From: Glandiceps talaboti
Taxonomy: Eukaryota; Hemichordata; Enteropneusta; Spengelidae
Direction of reading: 5' to 3'
DNA: 64,000 nt
Assembly: GCF_964340395.1 (NCBI RefSeq)
Contig: NC_135559.1
Location: forward strand, 16,347,050-16,411,049
This document shows positions 11,890 through 25,204 of the stretch, one piece after another (the first letter of the stretch is position 1; each line of letters begins with the position of its first letter). The notes beneath the pieces are model-generated. The model worked only from the letters and a program-made list of their open reading frames with translations, did no database searches and was not told where the DNA came from. Both the position numbers and the translations under genes were made by a program.

Positions 11890-12486
11890 GTAGCTTACTT
11901 TAAAGTTTCCTCTTCTCATTAAAGGAATTAGGATATTGTGGATAAGATAACGTACATTATACTAAGGTCAATAGTTCAATGTTTGATAAATATCTTAATG
12001 GACCTCAGACCTCCTCTCCAACCCCATAACATAATTTGTTTGAGTGAGAGGGTCCCTCTGATGTACATGTGTGACTTGGATGATCACTGTGCTTCATTGA
12101 ATGACATGGAAATCAGTACAAGTCACTAGACGAGTAGTGATAACCCTTAGGTCACAAGTATTTCGAGGCTGATTGAAAAAAAATATGTGAGAACAATAAC
12201 ATAATTATACCAGCGTCAGTTAGATCAAAGAAAAATCGCGGAAGTTAATGGCAGTTTTGAATGTTTTGACTGATATTTCGAACACAGCATAACCGGTGAC
12301 ACAGACATGCTTCGTCGTGACATAGAATGACCAGAGTATATAGTCCATATTTTATGTACTTGGCTCATGCATGGTATAATGTCACTTACGGTCATTGTTA
12401 CAGAATCATCACTGTAGAAAATATCGGAGTATAATTAAATGTTCTATTTTTACCTTTCGTAAGGAAGGTGATAATATACCGATGAA

Positions 12487-12521
<35 letters not shown>

Positions 12522-15500
12522 TGTATCACCATTTCCGAAAAAAACGGCTGCATCAATTCGAACGAAATTTCATAGACATGTACTGTAGGGTAATGGCCAG
12601 AACTGATTAGGTTTTGGTAATAATCCGATGAACATTAATGACCAATTTGAGTAATTCATAGATCGAATGAGTATAAAAATGGCATCAAATTCAGATTCAG
12701 ATAGCGTTATCTTATGAACGTTATATTGAGCGTCAGATGGCCTCAGATCCAAATCTGAATCTGACGCCAACTTTATACTTGTGCTCTACACTACTGAGAA
12801 AGACTCTGTTTCCAGGGGTTTCATGCCAACCTTATTTTGTGTTTCCCTTGGATCTGCACTCTGCATTGGCTGCACAAACACAAGAAAAAAGAAGACTGAG
12901 GCAGTCAGATGGCCTCAGATCCGAATCTGAATCTGACGCCAACTTTATACTTGTGCTCTACACTATTATTATTATTATTATTATTATTATTAGACTTTAT
13001 TTAAACTCAATAGACTGTTGAGCCAAAGGCTCTTCTCACACAGTGTCGAGATAAAAATATACAATATATACATTAAAAATACAAAACCATTAAAACAAAT
13101 ACAAGGGTGAGTAAAATGGCAAAAGCCAGAAGAACAGCCAGGCGACTACTAAACTAACTGTTTTCTAAAAGATGACATTTACATTTACGTTTAAAAGACT
13201 GAAGAGTGGAGCATGATTTGATATCAATACTTAAATCATTCCAGGTTTTAACACCATTATATAAAAAACTCTTCCTAAAAAACTGTGTTCTATGTTTTGG
13301 GATGTAAATAAAGTTCATCTCTGACTGCTGCACGTGTGTTACGAGTGTGCACTTCTCGAATGCCTCTAAAATCATTCAGATAATTTGGAGCCAGGCTATT
13401 CTGGACTTTGTACATTAAAACAGCTTCATTGTAAATGATACGTTTTCTGAAAGGAAGCCATTGAAGAGATTCAAATAAAACAGTACTAGGTGTATTAAAA
13501 TTAGTGTCTAAAAGCACTCTTGCAACAGCTTTCTGAAGTCTTTCAATGCGGAGTAAAATCGTGTTTGAACAATGACCCCATATGTTAGAACAGTAGTCAA
13601 AGTGGGGTAGTATAAAACAATTGTAAAAAGTAATCTTTGCTCTCTGATTTAAAAAAGTTCTAATACGTTTAAGTTGATGAAGTTTAAAAGCAACTTTACT
13701 ACATACAGTGTTCACTTGTTTTTCCCAAGTCAGTGTATCATCAATATTTACACCTAAAAGCTTTTCATTTGAGATACATTCTAGCTTGGTACCGCCACAT
13801 GTAACATTGATACAGTTATTCGTCCTCGCTTTTTTCTGCGATGTTCCTATAACCATCACCTTGGTTTTCTGCAAATTTAGGCACATGTTACTACCTTCAC
13901 ACCATTGTGTGATTAAATTTACATCATGGTTGATTCGGGTTTCAATTTCAGAAACATTAGGACTAATAGCCTGTGCTGCGGTATCGTCAGCGTACATGTA
14001 CATATCAGTTCTTTCAGAAATTAGAGGGAGGTCGTTGATGAAGAGTAGAAAAAACAACGGCCCTAAAATCGATCCCTGTTGCACGCCAACACAAACATTA
14101 AGGGGGTCGCTCAGGATTCCGTTAAACGATATAGATTGTGACCTATTCTGTAAGTAGGATGTAAAGAAGAGCAAAGTCTTCTCCGAACAGCCGTACATTT
14201 TCAACTTCCGTAATAAAATATCATGGTTGACGAGATCAAAAGCCTTACGGAAATCTAGGAGTAAGACACCTATTAGGTTTCCTCTATCTATACCTTGATA
14301 CCAGGAGTTAGTTATATTTGTGAGGGCTGTTTGACATGAGTGAAACTTACGGAAACCAGATTGATTGTTTGATAACAAGTTATGGGAAGTCAAAAAGTTA
14401 TAAAAATGCATATGGACATGTCTTTCTAATATCTTAGACAGAATTGGCAAGACTGAAATCGGTCTGTAGTTTGAGATGTTATCTCTCAACCCTTTTTTGA
14501 ACAATGGTGTTACCTTACCCGATTTCCACTGATCAGGAAATGACCCGGATGTGATTGCGTAATTGAACAAAGTCGTGAGACTTGGTGTGATTTGTCTTGC
14601 GCCAATCTTCAAAAACTTTGCACTGATATCATCTAAACCAGTTGACTTTTTGCATTCAAGATTCTGTAAAAACTGTAAAATTTCCGATTCATGTAACTGG
14701 GGTATGTCGAATTTGGTATCATCTGACAGATTGTTTGATATAAAATCCCTTAATTTGTCAGTAATACCATCACTATTATGATTTGCTTCTTTGATATATT
14801 CGGCTGCTACATTGGTGAAAAAACTGTTAAAAGCATTTCCCATTTCCTTGTCGTCTGAAATTTCTGTAGCATTTTTAGTAAGAAATGTAGGATTATGTGA
14901 TTTAGGCTTTGGAACTAGATATTTAAAAAATTTCCAGAACTCATTTGTACAATTATTTAATTTAGTATTGTAAAATTCACGTTTAGCTGTCCTTATCAAA
15001 TCTGTAAATTTATTTTGTCCACTTTTTGTACATTTCATGTGACTTATTGAGTTTATACTTATCCCTAATCTTAATAGATAGGTCAATATCTTCATTCCAC
15101 CATTCAGGAATTGTAGGATATTTAACCTTTTTTTCTTTGATTGGTGCATGCTTGTTAACAATATTAAGAAAAAGACTATTCCAAGTATCAAGCATGTCAT
15201 TGATATTGTCTGAATTAATGTTGGACCACAAGACTTCCTCTAGATCTTTACAGAAGGAGTCTGGGTCAAATTGCTTACAACATCTATATTTAATGGTATG
15301 TTTAGTTTGGGTGCAAGAATTAATAGAGTTTTGTCTGGTGACATATACAGGGTAGTGGTCACTAAGGCCTATACAAGATACCCCAGTTTGAACCACCCTG
15401 TCAGGTTCTGTAGTCCAAATATGAACATTGCAAGAAACCGTGTTATTTGTTTCCCTTGTTGGTGAGTTAATCAGGTTAACAAGCCTAAAAGACTCACAAA

Positions 15501-18500
15501 GTGATATAAATTGTTTACAATTTCTATTTTCAGTTAATATATCTATGTTAAAGTCACCCATAATAATTGTTTCAAAGTGTTCACTACACACACGGTCGAG
15601 TCTAGCTTCGAAAGTACTAAACCAGGCGGCGTTCGAATCGAGTGGTCTATAAACTGTACCAAGTAGGATTGGTTTGCAATTCTGGATGTTGACTTGGATC
15701 CATAGATCTTCTATATCTGTGGTTTGAAGGTCTGTTCTTTCTATGTATTTGACAGTTGATGATATGTATACTGCTACACCACCTCCAGATCGATTTGGGC
15801 GGTATCTTCTAATCAGAGCAAAGCCAGGAACGTCAAAGGTCGCGTTGTCATGGTTATCGTTAAACCACGTCTCCGTAATGCCGCATACTTTTAAATTTGA
15901 TTCCATCAGTATGCATTTGAGTTCGTCGAAGTGTTTAGGGATGCTCCTCACGTTCCATGCACAGATTGACAATCCTTTTGGAGCGCTTCGAGGAATTATC
16001 ACTTGGCAAGGTGGGGTGTTAGCTACAGGTGCATCTGCATCACTAAGGCATGTATCGCAATACCACTTTAGAATTGTTGCGTCATTACCTTCTAACAGGT
16101 GTTCATCAAGACATTGTTTGTGCCAAGAGTTGTAACAGCAAATACAGTAAACTTGAATATCGGTGAAATAAATTGATGAATTACAAACGGAACAAACCTC
16201 AAGATTTGTCCCTTCAGGTTGGTTGTAGTTATTCGTAACAATAGCTGTAGTTGATGCAGGTCCAGGATTAAGGTTGATATCGTTGGAGAGTAGTAAACAT
16301 AACAGTGCCAAGTAGCATGTAGTATTGACACGTCGGTTCTTTGTGCTACTGTGCCTAAAGCCAAGAGCTCCAATGCCCAAACATCTGATCATGATTTCCT
16401 TACCATAACAGTTCCCATCCAACTTGGGAGTTGGCCATGCCTTTCCATGAGTCATTTGCAACTTATCATCAAATGTTTGGTGCAGTGTCTTACTGTAATA
16501 CATACTTAGAATCAAGTAGTTCAGGAGCAGTGTGAACAGGCATCCTGCCAAGGCAGCCATATTCACTTTTCACTATATTCACTATACTGAGAAAGACTCT
16601 GTTTTCAGGTGTTTCTTGCCAACCTTATTTTGTGTTTCCCTTGGATCTGCACTCTGCATTGGCTGCACAAACACAAGAATAAAGAAGACCGAGGCAGGGT
16701 ATTTAAGTGATTCAAACTCACCAGAAAAAAAAAAATTTCTTGGCCTTAAAATAAGTTTACAATGTTGAAACAGGTGAAATATTTATCATCGTTTCAATTT
16801 CATCAAATATGGACTTATTATATACTCATTTTCAAATTTCACACACTGATGTGCAGATGAATAAAGAGAAATCGTGTCTTTTTAGATTTTCGCTTAGAAG
16901 TTTAGGAAGTATTATATTGACCATAACCGTTTTCGCGACAATGTATCAATAATGGTGACCTATACATTGACCTCTATATAATTAGTGTACAGTGAGGGCG
17001 CGCCACTCAACAAAATCTTGAGAAGGAATGTGTAATTTGGTGGGACAGAAGGAAGTTCAACATGCATATGCCATATCCCGGGTATGTAGGGGATCACGAA
17101 AGCCGAGTGAAGTCGAGGATGGCAAGCTTTCCTGTGCTGAGAATAGGAGGCATGGCGGGCATGGGACTTGACAAATCACAGATATAGAGCTAAATTTCTT
17201 GCATAAATCCTTACGGAAGGCATTCAGTTTAAATCTGGTGGCATAGGAAATGATGCAACTGCCACAATGGTATGCCCGATTGTGTACTCCCATTATATTG
17301 GCTAATATTGTGTTTGTAGTATTCTAACATGCCTTATACAAATAATGAGTAATGAAGGAGAACAGGAAGCCAATTGTACATCATACCATATCATAGACAT
17401 TCCAGTTACAGTTAGGTTTAGATATTAGTAGCACACCCGAAATTTCTTGCATACACATGATAGATTTGTACTGTCTGAAATGAATGGACACGGTTCTATA
17501 TTTTCAAATAAGGGGTGGACCATTTGATATCCGGGGGGGGGGGGGGCTTGGAAGATTTCGGGGGGAAAAAGATGCCAAGTGGATTTGCTTGAAAAAAAAA
17601 TCCGGATATGAGTGGGTGATGGAAAAAAAAGATGAACCACTGCTGCTGGAAAAAAATATCTTGGCAGGGAAATGATGCACAGGTTCGAGTATACTGTTCA
17701 ACCTGCTCGTACCTCTCCAACCAGGACACTTATCAAATCATGACAAACAGTTTCAAACACATGTCAGGGACCAGTCAGTTTCGTTAGCCCGTGGTATATA
17801 TATATTATTGTTCTTGTCTCTGTTTCTTTCATAAATGGTTTAAATATTACTTCATGTAAGGGTTCAAACATAACTATACATAAAATTATACATACAATAC
17901 ATGTATTACCTAGCTACCACACTAGTTACAGAACATGCCATGTAAGTGTTTGGCTGTTTCACAATCAGTGCTTCACTTATCTTGCACTTTGGGGCAAAAG
18001 TGAACTTGAAGGTTTTGTCATGGTAATCTTCATACTATTGGATAGTTTATAAAAGAACTTAATCTAAATTTTTCTAGTCTCTTCAGTATGAATTTGTCAG
18101 GAGGGATGATATACTTCCTATTTCAGACACTACATGTATCGACACCACAACTCAAATTCAAGTTTCTATTGTACACTAGATATAACCTCCTAAAGTGCTC
18201 TAACACATCAGTAACTTTACTATGCATGCAATATCAATGCCCCTATACCAATGTTACAGGCCCACTTTTATAACATGGAAAACGTACTTAAAAAGGTTAT
18301 ATTTACTTTAGCTTTTCGATGCTTGGCAATATATATCTCAGAGGCTATGAATAACCTAAAAATTGCCTAAATAGAAGCAAAAAACTGCAGATCTGGCAGG
18401 GGGGGGGACCCCTTGGACTCCATTACCCCAGAGGCCACTCATTCGTTAAACCAACGATAAGATTCACCAAAATTGGTAAAAAAAAACTTGAAAAGCTTCT

Positions 18501-21500
18501 AGAGGAGACCCCCTAGGACCCCCCCCCCATAAGAGGTAGACATGTCCAAGCCTCAAATCAAAGTTCTTCCCTCCACCTCTTACTGTCAAGATGCTATGAA
18601 TCTTTATTTCAAAAATGTTTCAACCATGTGTAGTTGCTTTTTACAATTGTTAGAGCTGTCTTGTAAAGCTTGCAAATTATTGTCTGAAAGTGTCTGTTAA
18701 TAGCCTGAAAATTGGCTTTAAGAGTAAAAATCCTCCAGGGGATCCTTCTAGGGGGACACCCCCGAGAACCCCCCTCCCCCATAAGAGGTAGACATGTTCC
18801 AGTTTCTAATCAAAGTTCTTTCCTCCACCTCTTACTGTCAAGATGCTATGGAACTTTATTTCAAAAATGTTTCAACCTTATGTAGTTGCTTTTTACATGT
18901 TAGAGTCTTGTAAAGCTTGCAAATTATTGTCTGAGAGTGTCTGTGAATAGCCTAAACATTGCCTTTAGAAGTAAAAACCTCCAGGGCTTCTAGGGGGAGA
19001 CTATTAGAGCTGTCTTGTAAAGCTTGAAAATTGTGGCAACAAATGTAGGTGTTCAACATTGACGTAAAAAAAAATCCAAATATATCAAAGAAGCAAAGAA
19101 AAAAAAACTTGCCAGCATAGGTGAAGGAGAAAAAAAATAATTCTCAGGCAAGCAGGTGGGAAAAGAAATAATGACTCTCCACCAATCTTCCAAGCCCCCC
19201 CCCCCAGGATAACGAATGGTCTACCCCTAATGATAATTTATATGTACATGTATATTTAGTTGTGTACCACTGTCCATGGACTGCACTTTTAGCACAACTG
19301 AAATGTTAAGCTTCAGTACTGCTATAGGCATGGCAAGAAGTGTCTGTCTGTCTGTCTGTCTGTCTGTCCATCCGTCCGTCCATCTGTCCGTCCGTCCGTC
19401 TGTGTGTGTGTGTGTGTGTTAAACTTAAAGTCAAAAACCGCAGGACCGATTACCATGATATTTGGTGGGTGTATTACCTTTGGTGTCTAGTTGGGAAATT
19501 GTTCAAATGAAATGATCTAACCAACAGTGTGATTTGGGTAAAAATATGTGATATTTGGTCCAAAAACTTAAACTCAAAAACTACCTGGCAGATCGGTCTG
19601 ACATTTGGTGGGCATATTCTTAAGGGTGTTTAGATGATGAATGTTCACGACATGATCATCCCATCAGTGATATGCAAATAAGGGCTAAAAATACGTCTTT
19701 CTCGTCAACAAATCTTTAATTCCAAAACTACCGAGCAGATTGGGTTGAAATGTAATGGTGATGCATCAGGGGTGGGGGTATAGATGAAGATTTATTAAGC
19801 ATATAATGATTTCATCAGTGATATGTAAATTAGGTGCAAAAATGTGAAGTTTGGTCAAAAAATTTATATCTAAAAAAATACTTGGTCAATGAGACTGAAA
19901 CATGGTGACATGTTTCTAGAAGTGTTATTCTGCAGATTGTCTCCACAACATTTTGACACAATTGGCAACCATGACCACGCCCTTAGGAACAACCAAATGG
20001 TAGTATATTTTGGTTAAATAACAACATCATCTAGTAGGCAAGTGAGTAAACATTCAAAAACGTATGTACAAATCTATAGCAACCATCATAGCAACAGCTA
20101 AATGGTGGTGTATCTCACAAAGATAACAGGGATTCTTAAGCAAGTGAACAAACGTTCAAAATGTATGCAAATATGCCTAGCAACAAGACCATGCCCATTC
20201 AACAGCCAAATGATCCCGTATATTGCAAAGATAACAACAGGGATTAATCGACAAATGAATAAACATTCATAAACTATATGTAAATGTGAGTAGCAACAAG
20301 ACCTAGCCCATGCAACAGCCAAATGATCATGTATATTGCAAAGTTAACAACAGGGATCAATCGACAATTGACTAAACATTCAAAAAATGTATGCAAACAT
20401 ACCTAGAACGAACAAGACCACGCCCATGGCAACAGCCAAATGATCACTATATCGCAAAGATAGCATCAAGGATTCATAGACAAGTGAATAAATATTCAAA
20501 AAATGTATGGAAATATGTCTAGCAACAAGATAACAATAGGGTTGGATAGGAAACTGGATAATCATTCAGCAAATGAACACCTATACCTAGCATGGATCAG
20601 CATGTGGGTAAACATTTGTTAAAAACTATACAGTTGTGCTACAATACAATTGACGCTATTTTTTCAAGTTGGTATCAAAGACATGCTAAATTTGACAGAA
20701 TTATAGAACTATTTAACCACTCATATCTTCCAATAGGAAATCACACAGACCGTAAACAAGTAAAATTGTCCTCAATGCTGCCACATGTTGTCACTACAAA
20801 TTGATCTTGCAGGACATTTTTAAAGAAAATTTGTGTGTGTATTTTGCAAAAATATCTCAAAATCTGCTTCTGTCAGGACGCAAAGACAGAATTTAAATTC
20901 ATAATATAATTGGATGATTAAAATAGATTGAATAATTGATGTGATTAATTGGTATTTTATATTTTCACACATAAAATTTTCACAGTAATTATACAGACTG
21001 TGTTGTACTAACATTACAAGGTTGTTGATGTTCATTTTACACAGACTATGAATACCAAGGAAAAAGGTCAGTGGATGAAACTAGAAAGATGATGGAAGAT
21101 GCATGTGTGTCTCAAATGAAGAAGGGAAAGGCTGATGTTGAATCATCCAGTAGTTCCCCATTAAAAAAAACTGAAGCTTCTACAACCAAAGAGAGGAAGA
21201 TTGTGGAAGATTTAAAATCAACACATGAGACTGAGGATAACTTATATAAACGCATAGATGAACGTTTGAGAACTGTCAAGGATGTTGATAAGCCAGATCT
21301 GTTCTTCAGTCTGTGGGATTTTGCTGGACAGATTTTATATTACATAACACATCAGGTATAACAGCATTGATTCACTATCCATGGATTTGTTTGACATTTT
21401 TTTTATAAGAAGGAAAAAAGAATATATAACGAAACAAAGTAAAAACAAACCAAAAGACTAATACAAACAACCAAAAACACCTACATATCAACAATAAGGA

Positions 21501-23772
21501 ATAAGCAGCCCCATTTATCAATGTGTTTACCAAATACATTGTACATTCCGGGAGGATCTATTCGTTTTTCTCCTTTATAAATACAACTAATATAAGACTT
21601 GAATTCAGTAATATTTGTTATGATGTTCGAGGATTTGCATCTAAAAATGAAACAGAGACCTGTAAGGAAAATGAAATGAAACAAAATGTCAGTTTCTTTG
21701 TTAAATTTAAAGTCATCAAGAATACAATTGGTTAATTAATATGGTCATTTAAATCAAACCAATCCTTAACTGGATTCCAAAATAAAGCAACAAATCTACA
21801 ATCCAAATTAAAATGAAATTCTTAGGTGTCTTTACAAAATGAACATAATGGTGAATTAATTAAACCCCAAGTAAGTAACAACTTATTTGATGGCAATAAG
21901 TTCATGATAAGTTTATATCGAAAAATTCTTAACTCAAACTCAACAGTCAACCTATACTAAAGAGTAAATAAATTATCCCAAGGTACAACGAAATAAAAAA
22001 TATCATGCCAATAACGAATAGTGTGAGAGAGTATGTGATCTGTAACTTCAATGTTTAAAAAAATTTATGTAAATATCCCAATTTATTTTGATAATAGAAA
22101 AACAATTATTACGAAAATTAGGTTTACTGAGAAATAGTTTTGCAGAGTTAGCTTTTGTAAGAATTCGTTTCCGTGCTATAGGAATAGAGGATAACAGCTG
22201 GTTGTATTCAAATTGTGAACAGATATTTCCATAAATTGTACAAAAAGCGTCAAAAGTGTAAAACTTATAGTTAACATCAAGAAGATCATTAATGGAAACA
22301 ATGCTCACTAAAATAGGTATGTCATTAATACATATGTTAGAATTATTGCATAATAGCTGTTGACAAATGTCATTACAATTCTCCAACAGGGTGTTATTAT
22401 ACAGCAGCCATGCTAAAGTAATTTCTTTTTAAAAAAAGCAGAATGAACAGGTTCTAATGTATAGTAATTGTGACTCTTTAGATTGGCATACTTCCCAAGA
22501 TGGCCCCAGCTTAAAGAGACTGTTATTATACCATTGACTCTACAAAATAAACTACTACTATTCATAATTCTAAGAAACCAAACTGATTTAAGAGACTTAT
22601 CGAAAATGTTTAGGTATCTGAATTTAAGACCTTCCTTTTCACATGCGTTATAAACAATATTTCTTCTGACCCATTCACACTTACCTTTCCAGAGAAACTT
22701 GAAGATTAAAGTATTATATTTCTTGAAAAAATCTAAATTAGGAGAAGAAAAGACATAAAAAGATATGTCAATTGAGAAACCACCAAGGATTTAATGAGAG
22801 AAACTTTCCCATATAGGGTAAGGTCCCATACCTGCTATGCCTGAAGTATTTTCCTCGCCTTTTAGGCTTTTGAAGGCATGTCTTGTGACAAATCAACAGG
22901 AATATGTATACCTAAAACGTGAACAGCACCATCTGTCCATGCTAATGAATATTCTGTCTCAATACAAAAATGGGTAGACTTCAGAGAGCCAAAGTGCAAA
23001 CTTTACACTTCTCGGAATAGGTTTGAGACCAGAATTTAAAAGATTATTTATTCAAAATACCGACTAACATATTAAAAGATTCAGCTGTGGGCTTAATTGG
23101 AACATTTATATAATCTGTATAAAGAAATTTTGTTCTCAATCAGTCCTGTAAATTATTAATGTTTCGTTGAAACAGTTGATGATCACCACTAGATACAACT
23201 AAATAATAACATGGGAATGAGTTCACTTTCTCACTAATTACATCATTTTAATTTCAAGAAAAAGTTGTAACTACCCAGCAAAAAGAAGGCTGTTATCAAA
23301 GACTTCAAATTTACATGAGATCAGTGACAATTTGTTTTAATACTAACCATTTCATGAGATTGGGATTAAAACACATTTGCAAATATTTCTGTATCATATC
23401 ATGCAGTCAATGGTGAGTGAATTCAGTATATAATATGTGTGGGTATGTATGTGTGTGTGGGACAGACCGAGAGACAGGCAGAGAGACAGAACACAAATAG
23501 CAGTTCGGAGAAGCAGTGCGGCCGATATAAATTGTATTTTGTGACATTTTAATCTCTATTCCTACATTACAGGTGTTCCTGTCAAGTAGAGTCATCTACA
23601 TAGTTGTCACAGATCTCACTAAAGCACTGGATGATATCATCTCAACAAAAACCGAAGGCCTTCCGAGGAATGAATGGACAGTCAAAGGTTAGATTATCTG
23701 TAGTATTTGACACAATGACAACTTAAAATCTGTAGTGATTCATAGACATGACAAGTCATCTGTGAATGTACA

Positions 23773-23803
<31 letters not shown>

Positions 23804-25166
23804 ATGTGTGTATGTATGTATGTATGTATGTATGTCTGTATGTATGTATGTATGTATGTATGTCTGTATGTATGTATGTCTGCAATGTTCACTACAGATT
23901 TATAAGTGGACTTATGAAAATAGGTTTGAATAAGAGTAATGCTAATTGTATTGCAAAATATTGCAGCATTAGTTCAATAATTGGTTCTAGTAAGATCTGG
24001 AAAAAAGATGCAAGCATTATAACAACTAACACACTATATCTGCCTTGTGATGTGGATAACATGTTCAAATGCAATTTTATATATTATCTACTGCTAGATG
24101 TAGTGTGAACCCAATAATACTGTACCTGTACGTAATAATTTCATGTATTTCGGAAATAAACATAATTTAATATGTATGTATGCAGAAATGCATGAGACAG
24201 TCTAAATTAATAATTTGTTATAAATGGGGAAAGAAAAGTGACACATGTAGGAATCGAACCCACGTCCCCCTAAACACTAGTCAGAGTGCTCTAACCAGCT
24301 GAGCTAACATGTCAACTGGTAGATTCCGTGAATCGTTCCAAGATGTCTTTCTATCCTCGAGGCGGTGGCTTCTCACCACCGCCTCTCATTTTTAAATTAA
24401 TAGATGCAATCCTACGTTTCAAATATATGTATGTATGCATGCATGCATGTATGTATGTATGTATGTATGTATGTATGTATGTATGCATACATTTATGTAT
24501 GCATGTATGCATGTATGCGTGTATGTATGTGTGTATGTATGTATGCATGCATGCATGCATGTATGTATGTATAATTATGTATATGTATTTATGTATGTGT
24601 GTATGTGCGGCTGTGTCTCAACAACTTAAAGTCAAAAGCTGCAAGGCCGATTGGTTTGATATATGATGGAGATTATATTCCTTCGGGTATGTAGATAATA
24701 GTGAAAATGATGAGATAAATGATGTTTAAGTTACGCCGAAAAAAGTTCTTTCCCATCATATTTCTCAGAGCTATGAAGTGTTTCACAGTATACATATGGT
24801 TGTGACTGATTGCAAGGTCAATAGCATACGTCTGTTTTCTCGAGGGACTGTGGGTCACCCCAACACAGAGTGTTTTCCCAGGGTGAAGCCATGAGGGAAA
24901 CAGCTAGTCAGTGTTGTGGTGACCTACAGGCACGAGGGAAACTGGCATCTGGGGGGGGGGGGGGGGGGGTACTCCCATAGAAAGGGTACATATGTACCGC
25001 AGTTTTGACTCCCCTTTTTTCGACTGATGTAGACTTTTGAGTCATGAGTTTTAAAGCATTATGTAGAGGTTTGACACACCTCTTTGAATGCACGTACGAC
25101 TTTTGACCCCATATTTTGAACAACGTTGTTTCCACAGGTTGTTTTCAGTCATCTTTATCGAAAGTA

Positions 25167-25204
<38 letters not shown>

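Larger units (their letters stand above)
12965..16575 (-). mobile_element. CR1-like non-LTR retrotransposon, nearly full length
   Basis: Read on the minus strand: a Cys/His-rich zinc-finger region, an AP-type endonuclease, reverse transcriptase, a C-terminal region, a 3' UTR ending ATAAAGTC and a (TAA)n tail at 12965-12990. The 3' microsatellite tail and domain order fit the CR1/L2-type groups. Three overlapping frames carry the parts, so at least two frameshifts break what should be one or two ORFs. A short target duplication (ACTA/CACTA) flanks it. It lies in a Roco intron in the opposite orientation to that gene. Confidence 0.9.

Noticed and set aside
13708-16135. Plus-strand frames over the LINE
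   Set aside because: Antisense to the endonuclease and RT frames, which carry clear family motifs.
24239-24313. A functional tRNA-Thr gene
   Set aside because: Kept only as tRNA-like: extra base before the anticodon stem, wobble-rich stem, repeat surroundings.
24328-24666. Cys/Met/Tyr/Val-rich frame after the tRNA-like sequence
   Set aside because: (TATG)n microsatellite product; same for frames at 23.8, 59.7 and 62.6 kb.
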